NCBI GenBank assembly: GCA_021817605.1
Contig: JAKAUN010000006.1
Coordinates: forward strand, 62,001-126,000
Length of the DNA: 64,000 nucleotides
Origin: Thermoplasmata archaeon
Lineage (GTDB): Archaea > Thermoplasmatota > Thermoplasmata > Lutacidiplasmatales > UBA184
Direction: 5' to 3'
Under the pieces are notes generated by a model that had not been told where the DNA came from, did no database searches, and saw only the letters and a program-made list of their open reading frames with translations. The stretch's first letter is position 1. Every line of letters starts with the position of its first letter. Shown piece after piece: positions 16,911 to 24,441 of the stretch. The position numbers and the translations under genes were made by a program.

Positions 16911-17019
16911 CGCCCGTGCTGGGATTCGAACCCAGGTCTGAGGCTCCGCAGGCCTCTAGGATAATCCACTGTAGCGGCCCGAGGGTGGATCCTCGGGACC
17001 GTAGCTACCCCACACGGGC
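16911..17019 (-). tRNA. tRNA-Arg(GCG) with a 36-base insertion in the D-loop
   Basis: Minus strand. Acceptor stem GCCCGTG (17019-17013) pairs with CACGGGC ending at 16912, discriminator G at 16911, no encoded CCA. Anticodon arm is GAGGC-CTGCGGA-GCCTC, anticodon GCG. The T-arm is CTGGG-TTCGAAT-CCCAG. Between the D-stem 5' half GGGT plus AG and the rest of the loop TGGATT-ATCC lies an extra segment (about 16969-17004). Without it the tRNA is 73 bases and normal. The insert folds by itself (CCCGAGG with CCTCGGG), and the flanking GTAGC can pair with GCTAC at its end, leaving 3-base bulges, which resembles a bulge-helix-bulge splice motif. Exact ends are uncertain by a few bases because of short repeats. 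Confidence 0.88.
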
Positions 17020-17064
17020 GTGTTGATGCCGGTCCTCTCTCCGACGGGGCGGAGGACCCCGCGC

Positions 17065-17072
17065 TCATAAAG
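17065..17072 (-). promoter_or_regulatory. TATA-like box for tRNA-Arg
   Basis: CTTTATGA on the minus strand about 47 bases before the first base of the tRNA; the only AT-rich octamer in the upstream region on that strand. Confidence 0.4.
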
Positions 17073-17095
17073 GCGGGGGTCACCGCCTCCCCACA

Positions 17096-17103
17096 CTTTA
17101 TAC
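17096..17103 (+). promoter_or_regulatory. TATA box for the gatD-gatE operon
   Basis: CTTTATAC in a GC-rich context. A start about 25 bases downstream would lie near 17122-17125, which argues that the GTG at 17142 rather than the one at 17112 starts GatD. Confidence 0.55.
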
Positions 17104-17141
17104 CGGGCGGCGTGTCGGAGGCGCGGGCCCGAGCGAGGGAC

Positions 17142-18458
17142 GTGAGCACGTCGGAGGACGCATGGAAGGTGCTCCGTTCGCTCCCGATGGGGGAGCGGAT
17201 AGAGGTTACCGATACCAACGGGTGCCGATGGACCGGGACCGTGATCCCGCCGCACGAGCTCTCGGGGGATCGTGTCCTTTCGTTGAAACTCGCAAGCGGC
17301 TACAATGTCGGGATCCGGATTGGCTCGCAGGTCGAGTACCGTCGCCTCGCCCCGTCGCCGACCCGTAGGGTCGAAGCTCAGGAAGGATTGCCCCCCTCGG
17401 CGACAACGGTTCCCGACGACGGTCGCACCGTCGACCTGCTCACGACCGGCGGGACGATCGCCTCGCGGGTCGATTACGAGACCGGCGGCGTCCGCCCCGT
17501 GAGCGACGAGAAGGAAATCCTCGAGTTCTATCCGGAGCTCAAGGAATCGGGGGGGGTCCGTGTCGTACCGGTCCTCGACCGGCTCAGCGAAAACATCGCT
17601 CCGTCCGACTGGCTCCTCCTCGCCGACAAGGTCGTCGCGTCCTTCGCGCGGGGCGCCTCGGGCGTAGTGATCGCCCACGGGACCGACACGCTCGGCTTTA
17701 CCGCGGCCGGTCTCAGCTTCCTTCTCGCCGACCTTCCCGGCCCGGTCGTCCTGGTCGGAGCCCAGCGCTCCCCGGATCGTCCTTCCTCCGACGGGCCCTC
17801 GAACATCGCCGCGGCGGTCGCGGTCGCCCGCGACCGACGGCTCGGCGAGGTCGTCGTCGTCATGCACGAGACCGTCTCCGACGGCCGGTTCTCGGTCCAC
17901 CGGGGTTGCTGGGTGCGCAAGATGCACGCGAGCCGCCGCGATGCCTTCGAGAGCCTCAACGGTCCGCCCCTCGGCACCGTCGAGGGGACGAGCGTCCACC
18001 TCCTCCCCGACGTGCGCCCCCCGGCGCGCGGGCCGCCGCGCGTCGACGGTCCGATCGACGAGCGTGCCGGCCTTCTCTGGTTCTACCCAGGGCTCTCCCC
18101 TCAGAAAGCCGCGCAGTTCGTCGACGGCCTTCGGGGGGTCGTCCTCGCGGGCACGGGGCTTGGGCACGTGAGCTCGGTGCACACGGACTGGATCCGGGCT
18201 GCCACCAAGCAGGGGGTGGTCGTGGCCATGACGACCCAGTGCCTGAGCGGAACGGTCGACCCGTACGTCTACGCCACCGGCCGCGACCTCCTCCGGTCCG
18301 GTGTCCTCTACCTGGACGACCTGCTGCCGGAGACGGCGTACGCGAAGATGGCCTGGGCGCTCGGACGCGCGCGCGCGCCCGAAGAGGTAAGGCGCCTCCT
18401 CTCCGAGGACCGCGCGGGCGAGTTCCACCACCGGCGGCGCCCGGAGGCCACCGCGTGA
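17142..18458 (+). CDS. gatD: Glutamyl-tRNA(Gln) amidotransferase subunit D (asparaginase-like)
   Basis: With GatE it converts Glu-tRNA(Gln) to Gln-tRNA(Gln); GatD releases ammonia from an amide donor. The N-terminal 80 residues are the small beta-barrel seen in GatD (GERIEVTDTNG, WTGTVIPPHE). The L-asparaginase domain follows with LLTTGGTIAS (first catalytic Thr), VIAHGTDTLGF (second Thr and Asp) and the Lys in WVRKMHA. C-terminal domain ends near VYLDDLLPETAYAKM. GTG 17142 is preferred over the in-frame GTG 17112 from the position of the TATA box. The stop overlaps the GatE start by 3-4 bases. This pathway is universal in archaea, which lack direct GlnRS. Confidence 0.95.
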   Translation: MSTSEDAWKVLRSLPMGERIEVTDTNGCRWTGTVIPPHELSGDRVLSLKLASGYNVGIRIGSQVEYRRLAPSPTRRVEAQEGLPPSATTVPDDGRTVDLLTTGGTIASRVDYETGGVRPVSDEKEILEFYPELKESGGVRVVPVLDRLSENIAPSDWLLLADKVVASFARGASGVVIAHGTDTLGFTAAGLSFLLADLPGPVVLVGAQRSPDRPSSDGPSNIAAAVAVARDRRLGEVVVVMHETVSDGRFSVHRGCWVRKMHASRRDAFESLNGPPLGTVEGTSVHLLPDVRPPARGPPRVDGPIDERAGLLWFYPGLSPQKAAQFVDGLRGVVLAGTGLGHVSSVHTDWIRAATKQGVVVAMTTQCLSGTVDPYVYATGRDLLRSGVLYLDDLLPETAYAKMAWALGRARAPEEVRRLLSEDRAGEFHHRRRPEATA

Positions 18459-20326
18459 AGGTCGGTCTCGAGGTGCATCAGCAGCTCGCCGGGGCGAAGC
18501 TGCACTGCGGCTGCCCTACCGAGCTCAGCGAGACGGTCGAAGGGTCGATCCTGCGTCGGCTTCGCCCGTCCGTCGGCGAGGAGCATGTGGTGGACGCCGC
18601 AGCCGCCTTCCAGGCGGCGCGTCGGCTGACGTACCGCTACGAGCTCGGGCCCTCGAACTGTCTGGTCGAGATGGACGAGGAGCCTCCCCGGCCGCTCAAC
18701 GAGGAGGCGCTCGACGCCGCGTTGTCGGTCGCCCTGCTGCTCGGCTGCAGGCTTGTGGACGAGATCGAGATCATGCGCAAGATCGTCGTCGACGGCTCGA
18801 ACACCTCGGGGTTTCAGCGGACGGCCCTGGTCGCGGTCGACGGGACCGTGGAGGTCGCCGGCCGACGCCACGCCATCCTCTCCGTCTGCCTCGAGGAGGA
18901 TGCCGCCCGGAAGGTGGGCGAGCGCGACGGCGAGCTGGTCTACCGCCTCGATCGCCTCGGCATCCCGCTCATCGAGATCGCGACCGGGCCCGATATCGCC
19001 TCGGGGGCGGAGGCGAAGGAGGTGGCCCAGGAGATCGGCGCGCTCCTCCGAGCCACGCGCAAGGTCCGACGCGGGATCGGGACCATCCGCGAGGACCTCA
19101 ACGTTTCTACCGAGGGCGGGCGTCGCATCGAGATCAAAGGCGTCCAGGAGCTCCGTCTCATCGACAGCTACGTCGAAAAGGAGGTCGCCCGCCAGGAGTT
19201 CCTCCTCGGGCTAAGGGCCGAGCTCCAACAGCGCGCGGCCCGCGTCCCTTCCGACGTGGCCAACGTGACGGACGAGGTGGCGGGGGTCGGCCACAGCCTC
19301 CTGAGCGGAACCGTGCGCCGAGGAGGAATCGTGCTCGCCGTGTCGTTGGTCGGCTTCGCGGGCCTGCTCGGGTCGAAGAGTGGCGGCGAGGAGCGCCTTG
19401 GCCGCGAGCTGGCCGACCACGCACGCAGTGCCGGGGTCGGAGGAATCGTCCACTCCGACGAGCTCCCCGGCCACGGCATCACCGAGGAGGATGTCGCCCG
19501 CCTCAAGGCTCGGCTGGGCCTCGGCGCTTCGGACGCCTTCGCGCTCGTCGCCGACAGTTCTTCCGACCGCGGGATGCGGGCGGCGCTCCGGGTCGCCGCC
19601 AGGGCGGAGGCAGCCCTCGAGGGGATTCCCGAAGAGACCCGCGACCCCTTGCCCGCGGGCCGGACCCGCTATTCGCGCCCGATCCCCGGGCGGTACCGGA
19701 TGTACCCCGAGACGGATGTTCCACCGGTGCCGGTCACCGTCGAGCGGATCGCCCGGCTCCGGGCAACGTTGCCCGAGCGCCCCGGAGCCACCCGCCACCG
19801 TCTCGAGGGCGAGCACGGCCTCTCCCCGGAGCTCAGCCGCCAGCTGGTCTACGGGGGCGAGCTCGACCGGTTCGAGGAGCTCGTCGGGCGCGCCCACTCT
19901 GCCGTCCGAGTCGCCCGACTCCTCACCCAGGAGGTCCCGGAGGTGGCGGCGGCGATGGCCCCCGGGTTCGATCCCCCCCTCGGCTCGCTGGACGAACTGC
20001 TCACGGCGGAGGAACGTGGCCAGTTCGCCAAGGAGGGGGCCTCGCGCGTCCTCGCCGAGCTCGCGCGGGGAGCGCCGAACATCGAGGTGGCGGTGGCTGC
20101 GAGCGGCCTCAAGGGCCTCGGGAGGGAGGAGCTCGTGCAGATCGTCGAGCGGCTCGTCGGCGAGCACGTGGACCTCGTGAGGGCTCGAGGGGGCGAGGCG
20201 TTCTCCCCTCTCATGGGGGACCTCATGAAGGAGGTGCGGGGCCGAAGGGACGGTGCCGAGGTCGCAGCGGCCCTCCGCGAGGCGATCCGCGCCAAGCAAG
20301 AACAGCTCGGCGGCCCTCCCCCCTGA
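18455..20326 (+). CDS. gatE: Glutamyl-tRNA(Gln) amidotransferase subunit E
   Basis: A 623-residue kinase/amidotransferase subunit that phosphorylates the glutamate on Glu-tRNA(Gln) and adds ammonia delivered by GatD. It starts with the GatB/GatE hallmark VGLEVHQQLAG and LHCGCPTELSE, has FQRTALVAVDG, EIATGPDIASG and the long insert unique to GatE (about residues 250-420), then the helical and YqeY-like tail domains. The GTG at 18455 overlaps the GatD stop, giving translational coupling. The usual length (about 620-630) fits. Confidence 0.96.
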   Translation: MKVGLEVHQQLAGAKLHCGCPTELSETVEGSILRRLRPSVGEEHVVDAAAAFQAARRLTYRYELGPSNCLVEMDEEPPRPLNEEALDAALSVALLLGCRLVDEIEIMRKIVVDGSNTSGFQRTALVAVDGTVEVAGRRHAILSVCLEEDAARKVGERDGELVYRLDRLGIPLIEIATGPDIASGAEAKEVAQEIGALLRATRKVRRGIGTIREDLNVSTEGGRRIEIKGVQELRLIDSYVEKEVARQEFLLGLRAELQQRAARVPSDVANVTDEVAGVGHSLLSGTVRRGGIVLAVSLVGFAGLLGSKSGGEERLGRELADHARSAGVGGIVHSDELPGHGITEEDVARLKARLGLGASDAFALVADSSSDRGMRAALRVAARAEAALEGIPEETRDPLPAGRTRYSRPIPGRYRMYPETDVPPVPVTVERIARLRATLPERPGATRHRLEGEHGLSPELSRQLVYGGELDRFEELVGRAHSAVRVARLLTQEVPEVAAAMAPGFDPPLGSLDELLTAEERGQFAKEGASRVLAELARGAPNIEVAVAASGLKGLGREELVQIVERLVGEHVDLVRARGGEAFSPLMGDLMKEVRGRRDGAEVAAALREAIRAKQEQLGGPPP

Positions 20327-20352
20327 CGGGGGCCGGAGGCGAGGAAGGAAGC

Positions 20353-21054
20353 GTGGCGGGGCCGTTGCCCTTCCGGGCGCTGGTGACGGACGTCGACGGC
20401 ACGCTCACCGACAGGGAGCGCCGTCTCGACCCGCGGGCCGTCGCCGCCGTGCGTTCGCTGGAGGCGCGTGGGGTTCCGGTGATCCTCGCCACGGGCAACG
20501 TCCTGCCCATCGCCTTGGCGCTCTACCGCTTTCTCGGCCTCTCGGGGCCGATCGTCGCCGAGAACGGCGGACTTCTCTATCACGAGCTCGACGGCAGGTC
20601 GGTCGTCGAGCGCTTCTCGGACGGGAAGCTCCCGCGTCGGGCCTTTCGTCACCTGCTCGACGCCGGCGTGCCCGCGAGGAGGCTGTTCACCGACCGCTGG
20701 AGGGAGACCGAGGTCGCCCTGGAGCCGAGCGTCCCGGTCGCCTCCGTGCGCCGTGCCCTCGGCGGTTGGGCGATCACCGTCGAGTCGACCGGCTACGCCC
20801 TCCACTTGATGGAGCGCGGCGGCGGAAAGCTCCCCGCGCTGCGGAGGGCCCTCGCACCGCTCGCCCTCGTCCCCCGCGACTGCGTCGTCCTCGGGGACGG
20901 GGACAACGACGTGGCGATGCTCCGGTCCGCCGGCTTCGCCGTGAGCTTCCCTTCGGCGAGCCCCCGTGCCCGACGGGCCGCGAAGTGCGTCACGCGCGCC
21001 GAGTACGCCGGCGGTTTCCTCGAAGGCGTTAAAGCGAGCGGCCTGCTGGCGTGA
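20353..21054 (+). CDS. Archaeal phosphoglycolate phosphatase-like HAD hydrolase
   Basis: A 233-residue HAD phosphatase of the type IIB cap group, like the Thermoplasma TA0175 protein. Motif I is LVTDVDGTLTD, motif II is VILATGN, the lysine lies in ERGGGKLPAL and motif IV is VVLGDGDNDVAML. The cap domain is between motifs II and III. Family members act on phosphoglycolate, a by-product salvage reaction. The GTG start is 26 bases after gatE on the same strand, so the gene is probably in the same operon. Confidence 0.9.
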   Translation: MAGPLPFRALVTDVDGTLTDRERRLDPRAVAAVRSLEARGVPVILATGNVLPIALALYRFLGLSGPIVAENGGLLYHELDGRSVVERFSDGKLPRRAFRHLLDAGVPARRLFTDRWRETEVALEPSVPVASVRRALGGWAITVESTGYALHLMERGGGKLPALRRALAPLALVPRDCVVLGDGDNDVAMLRSAGFAVSFPSASPRARRAAKCVTRAEYAGGFLEGVKASGLLA

Positions 21055-21081
21055 CCGCTCCCTCGAAGAGCGGGACGGTCC

Positions 21082-21324
21082 GTGCTCGTCGGTCAGTGCG
21101 CTCGCTGCGGGATGCCGGCGGCGCTCGCATGCACGATCTGCGGGCGCACCTTCTGCCGCAGATGCTTGGACGCCGACGAGCGGGTCTGCTCGGACTGCCT
21201 TGAGGGCCAGAAGGTCGCCAAGAGCCCCGTCGACCAGCGCTCCCCTCCCTCGCGTCGCCTCGTGCGTCGGCGGGCCGGCGCGCATGCCGAGGGCCCCTCC
21301 GAGGGCACCTCCGGCTACCCGTAG
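21082..21324 (+). CDS. Small B-box-like zinc-binding protein
   Basis: An 80-residue protein. Its first 45 residues contain four Cys pairs, CARCG, CTICG, CRRC and CSDC, spaced as in B-box or AN1-like double zinc sites. The remainder is a basic, probably disordered tail. No enzyme domain is present, so a role in protein or nucleic-acid binding is likely. It starts with GTG 27 bases after the HAD gene and ends exactly where the convergent gene ends. Confidence 0.65.
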   Translation: MLVGQCARCGMPAALACTICGRTFCRRCLDADERVCSDCLEGQKVAKSPVDQRSPPSRRLVRRRAGAHAEGPSEGTSGYP

Positions 21325-21642
21325 TCAGTAGTCGTAACCCGGGAGGACGACCGGTCCCCTCGGGGAGTTCCGCCCGAGCACGAGAAGGACCACGCCGAAC
21401 GCCCCCGCGAAGAGCCCCAGAGCGAAGACCCCCCACGCATACGGCCCGAAGGTCGTCAGGAAGAAGATCCCCAGGACGCGGTGGCCACCGGCCGGAGCGA
21501 AAAGGTGGAGCAGGATGTTCGCGACGACGCCGAGCCCCCACCCCAGCAGGATCAGAAGGCCACCCGCGGCGAAATATCCGACCCGCTCGTCTCCCTGAGG
21601 GTCGAACGGAGGCACCGCCGGGGTCTCCTGCAGATCGGTCAC
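21325..21642 (-). CDS. Small membrane protein, about three helices
   Basis: Not assigned to a family. 105 residues: an acidic/proline N-terminus (residues 1-20), then hydrophobic segments at about 23-45, 55-72 and 74-92, and a short tail ending GYDY. This is a plausible integral membrane protein of the kind seen beside heat-shock and cell-division genes, but no function can be given. Its stop abuts the stop of the zinc protein gene with no gap. Confidence 0.55.
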   Translation of the reverse strand: MTDLQETPAVPPFDPQGDERVGYFAAGGLLILLGWGLGVVANILLHLFAPAGGHRVLGIFFLTTFGPYAWGVFALGLFAGAFGVVLLVLGRNSPRGPVVLPGYDY

Positions 21643-21795
21643 CGCCGGACGACCCTCGGCGCGGGTATAGGCGTTTCGCGGGAGCCGGGGCCCCCGGGGC
21701 TCCGTGGCCCGTCCACGGACCGGCGTCGCGTAGCCGGCCCCGCGATGCGCCGAGGGGGCCTCCGAGGCGCCGCGTGGGTTCGAGCGAGTGGTGTA

Positions 21796-21803
21796 TTTAT
21801 ATA
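21796..21803 (+). promoter_or_regulatory. TATA box for hsp20
   Basis: TTTATATA, the best TATA box in the window, inside an AT-rich stretch (21791-21829). Transcription should begin near 21825-21828, right at the first ATG. Confidence 0.75.
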
Positions 21804-21845
21804 GTCACGCAAACTTACTATTCGCGTATGCCTGGAGGCGTTAGC

Positions 21846-22334
21846 ATGACGAAAGCGATCCAACCCCAGCGAGAGGAGAGGGATGTCTGGTCCGAGCTCG
21901 ACCGTCACCTGGACGCGTTGCGCTCGAGTTTCTTCGACACGTACGGGATCACCCCGTTCGGTCAGCTCGTGTCCGTGTCTGCGAGCGAGGAGGGCGGTTT
22001 CCTCAGGACCGCCCGCGCTGACGTGAAGGACACCGGCCCGTCGTTCAAGGTCGTCGCCGAGGTCCCCGGGATCCCCAAGGAGAAGCTCGACATCCGCGTG
22101 CGCGGCACGACCGTGGAGATCCGCGGCGAGTCGTCCCAGCAGACCGAGGAGAGCCACGCCGAGTACGTCCAGCACGAGCGCAGCTACAGCGGCTACTACC
22201 GCGCCCTCGAGCTCCCCGAGCCGGTCGTCGGCTCGGAGGCGAAGGCCAAGGTCGAGAACGGGCTCCTGGAGCTCGACCTTCCCAAGCTCCACCCTAGCCC
22301 TTCCCCCGAAGAGGTCAAGGTCAAGATCGCCTAG
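21846..22334 (+). CDS. hsp20: Small heat shock protein, Hsp20/alpha-crystallin family
   Basis: ATP-independent chaperone that holds unfolding proteins. The 162-residue product has an N-terminal helical arm (DVWSELDRHLDALRSSFFD), the alpha-crystallin domain (FKVVAEVPGIPKEKLDIRV through ENGLLELDLPK) and a short C-terminal tail ending EEVKVKIA, whose V-x-I could serve as the I-x-I-type assembly motif. Two ATGs are in frame, 21828 and 21846; GGAGG at 21834-21838 lies 7 bases before the second, while the TATA box would put the transcript start on the first. The second is chosen. A terminator follows. Confidence 0.93.
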   Translation: MTKAIQPQREERDVWSELDRHLDALRSSFFDTYGITPFGQLVSVSASEEGGFLRTARADVKDTGPSFKVVAEVPGIPKEKLDIRVRGTTVEIRGESSQQTEESHAEYVQHERSYSGYYRALELPEPVVGSEAKAKVENGLLELDLPKLHPSPSPEEVKVKIA

Positions 22335-22354
22335 ATCGGACCGCGCCCTTCGGT

Positions 22355-22388
22355 CCCGGGGGGGTTCCCCCCCGGGCACCCTTTTTTT
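22355..22388 (+). terminator. Hairpin plus T-run terminator after hsp20
   Basis: A nearly perfect inverted repeat, CCCGGGGGG then TT then CCCCCCGGG (22355-22376), is followed six bases later by seven T. It separates hsp20 from the convergent operon that ends at 22413. Confidence 0.75.
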
Positions 22389-22412
22389 CCCTCGTCAGGA
22401 AAGGACGGCGTC

Positions 22413-22712
22413 CTAGCCGAACCCTGGAAGGGAACCCGTCTCGCGCCCGGTCGGCGGGCGGAGCGGTGGCTTTCTCAGTTCCTTGGGGCTCTCCACGAGG
22501 CGCGTAAGGGTCGCCGACGGCACCACGTAGGTGGGCAGGCCGGTGTTGGGGTCGTTGCCCGCCCGAAGGACATTCATCACCTCGAGGCGGACCTCGATGA
22601 CCGAGCCGTCCTTGAGCTTGAGGCGGAGCCGGCCGTCGCCTTCGATGACCTGGTAGTCGACGATCTCGGCGTTGGAGAGATCGGTCGGGGGAGGGCCGGC
22701 CGGCCCGATCAC
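22413..22712 (-). CDS. Orphan protein translationally coupled to ribosomal protein L11
   Basis: A 99-residue protein of no recognised family. Its ATG overlaps the rpl11 stop by 4 bases, so it is the last gene of the ftsZ-secE-spt5-rpl11 operon. The centre (EIVDYQVIEGDGRLRLKL, GSVIEVRLEVMNVLRA) looks like a small beta barrel followed by a strand pair; there is a proline-rich N- and C-terminus. Coupling to L11 hints at a role in translation or transcription, but that is inference. Confidence 0.7.
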   Translation of the reverse strand: MIGPAGPPPTDLSNAEIVDYQVIEGDGRLRLKLKDGSVIEVRLEVMNVLRAGNDPNTGLPTYVVPSATLTRLVESPKELRKPPLRPPTGRETGSLPGFG

Positions 22713-23185
22713 GGGTTCTCCCGGGCCTTCACCCGCGTACGCAGGAGGGTCCGGGGGTCCTCTCCGCCGACGCTCAGCCCGAGCGAGACGCAGGTCCCGA
22801 TCACCTGGTTCATCCGCTCCTCGATCGTCCGGCCGAAGAGGTCCTCGCCTTTCGCCTCGGCGATGCGTCGGACCGCCTCGAGGGAGACGTCGCCGATGAC
22901 CTCTCCCTTCGGCTTGCCCGAGCCCTTCTCCTTGCCGGCCTCCTTGAGGAGGAGCGCGGCGACCGGCGGGCGTCCCACGACGAGCGTGAACGCCCTCGTC
23001 GCGGGGTCGACCCGCACGACCACGGGAACGCGCATCCCGGCGAACTGCCGGGTCTCCTCGTTGATCTTCGCCACGACCTGTCCCACGTTCACCCCGAGAG
23101 GCCCGAGAGCGGGCCCGAGCGGGGGCCCGGCCGAGGCCTTGCCGCCCTCGACCAGAACGCTCACTTCATCCGCCAGATCTGCCAC
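22709..23185 (-). CDS. rpl11: 50S ribosomal protein L11 (uL11)
   Basis: A 158-residue ribosomal protein binding the GTPase-associated region of 23S rRNA. It has the N-terminal GGKASAGPPLGPALGPLGVN motif and the C-terminal rRNA-binding helices (GTCVSLGLSVGGEDPR). Length matches archaeal L11. Its start overlaps the 3' end of spt5 (23166-23185), consistent with coupling. In archaea this gene often lies beside secE and spt5. Confidence 0.97.
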   Translation of the reverse strand: MADLADEVSVLVEGGKASAGPPLGPALGPLGVNVGQVVAKINEETRQFAGMRVPVVVRVDPATRAFTLVVGRPPVAALLLKEAGKEKGSGKPKGEVIGDVSLEAVRRIAEAKGEDLFGRTIEERMNQVIGTCVSLGLSVGGEDPRTLLRTRVKARENP

Positions 23186-24161
23186 CTCCCTTTTCGAGCA
23201 TCCGGACGTGGTCGCCGCGGACCGTCACGGGGATGGGGACGACCGCCTCGATCAGCTCGACCGTGATCTCCTCCTTCGCCTGGTCGATCTTCTTCACCCG
23301 GGCCTTCTCGCCCTTGAACGGGCCCGAGATGAGCTCGACGATCGCACCCTCGACGAACCCTTCCACCGTGATCTTCGGGACGAGGAGCGGCTCGACCTCT
23401 TTCAAGGTCGTCTCTCCCTCGACAAGCCCGCGGGCCTTGCGGATGCCCTTGAGCATCTCGCGGACCCCTTCGAAGCTCATCCCTTCGGCGAAGACGTAGC
23501 CGCGCAGCGAGGACGGGACGAGGAGCGCGAAGACGACGTCGGGCTTCTCCTCCGCCCGCGCGAGGAGGGTGTCGGCGACCTCGCGCTCGTAGCCGCGCGA
23601 GGTCTTGATCGCGAGGACCGCCTGGCGGGCGACGCAGGCGAGGGTGAGCTTGGCCGGCGCGCCGCCCCCCGGCCCTTCGACCGAGAGGCGCACTTCGACG
23701 CGGTCGCCGTACCGGACGCCCACCGGCGCCTCGATCTCGAAGGAGAGCGGGATTCCGCCGTTCGGCGGGAGGGCGACCGCGTGAGGCTCCTTGCGCGGGA
23801 ACAGCTCGGCGCGGCTCCGCTTGCCCGGAGGCGACCATCGGACCGGCCACTCGGCCCCCTCGCCCGGATAGGTCGAGGTGTAGCCGACCTCCACGGTCAG
23901 GGTCACGTCGAGCGGCTCGGGCGAGAGGCTCGAGAGCACGGCGGACAGCGTGGTCACGGTCCCGGCGGTGACGTCGCGGCTCGTGTCGTCCGCCGCCTTG
24001 AGAGCGAGCAGGCGGCTGAGCTCGACCTTCGGGGGCGGGGGCGGAGGCGCCGCCGCGGCGGGCAGAGGGGCAGGCGCGGGGGTGCTGACGGTCGGCTTCG
24101 GCGGTGCGGGCGGGACCCCTGTGAGGAGGCCGATACCCTCGTCGTTCCCTTCGCCCTGCAT
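23166..24161 (-). CDS. spt5: Transcription elongation factor Spt5 with a large N-terminal extension
   Basis: Spt5/NusG homologue that clamps the RNA polymerase cleft and raises processivity. In a 331-residue product the NGN domain is at about 180-262 (AVLAIKTSRGYEREVADTLL, GYVFAEGM) and the KOW domain at about 268-325 (FVEGAIVELISGPFKGEKARV). Typical archaeal Spt5 has only these two parts and is near 150 residues. Here they follow a Pro/Ala-rich linker (17-46) and a beta-sandwich-like domain (about 50-170). The ATG at 24161 is the first after the overlapping secE stop. The position between secE and rpl11 confirms identity. Confidence 0.95.
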   Translation of the reverse strand: MQGEGNDEGIGLLTGVPPAPPKPTVSTPAPAPLPAAAAPPPPPPKVELSRLLALKAADDTSRDVTAGTVTTLSAVLSSLSPEPLDVTLTVEVGYTSTYPGEGAEWPVRWSPPGKRSRAELFPRKEPHAVALPPNGGIPLSFEIEAPVGVRYGDRVEVRLSVEGPGGGAPAKLTLACVARQAVLAIKTSRGYEREVADTLLARAEEKPDVVFALLVPSSLRGYVFAEGMSFEGVREMLKGIRKARGLVEGETTLKEVEPLLVPKITVEGFVEGAIVELISGPFKGEKARVKKIDQAKEEITVELIEAVVPIPVTVRGDHVRMLEKGGGRSGG

Positions 24162-24184
24162 GCTGCTCCTAACCGCCCGGAAGG

Positions 24185-24430
24185 CTACAGCGCCGAGATG
24201 ACGTTGTGCCAGATCCACGGCCCGGCCTCGGTGAAGAAGATGTAGAAGGCAAAGCCGATGATGCCGATGAGCACCGCGCCGAGCCAGGTGACCTCGAGGA
24301 CCTTGACGTACTCCTCCGAGGTGGGCCGCCGGGCCATGCGGAGGATGCGGCCGAACTTGCCGTGGCCGACGCTGTGGAGTCGGCCGTCGACATCCTCCTG
24401 GATCTGGCGGGCGCGGTCAAGGAACGCCAT
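24185..24430 (-). CDS. secE: Preprotein translocase subunit SecE (Sec61 gamma)
   Basis: An 81-residue component of the SecYEG channel. It has an amphipathic N-terminal helix (about 1-45, with RPTSEEYVKV) and one membrane helix (about 50-72, AVLIGIIGFAFYIFF), the standard archaeal layout. It lies 11 bases after ftsZ and just before spt5 on the same strand. Confidence 0.93.
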   Translation of the reverse strand: MAFLDRARQIQEDVDGRLHSVGHGKFGRILRMARRPTSEEYVKVLEVTWLGAVLIGIIGFAFYIFFTEAGPWIWHNVISAL

Positions 24431-24441
24431 GCTCTTGCCTT

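Noticed and set aside
16673-17026. 117-codon plus-strand frame before gatD
   Set aside because: It runs through the tRNA-Arg gene and has a Pro/Ser-rich composition without any domain.
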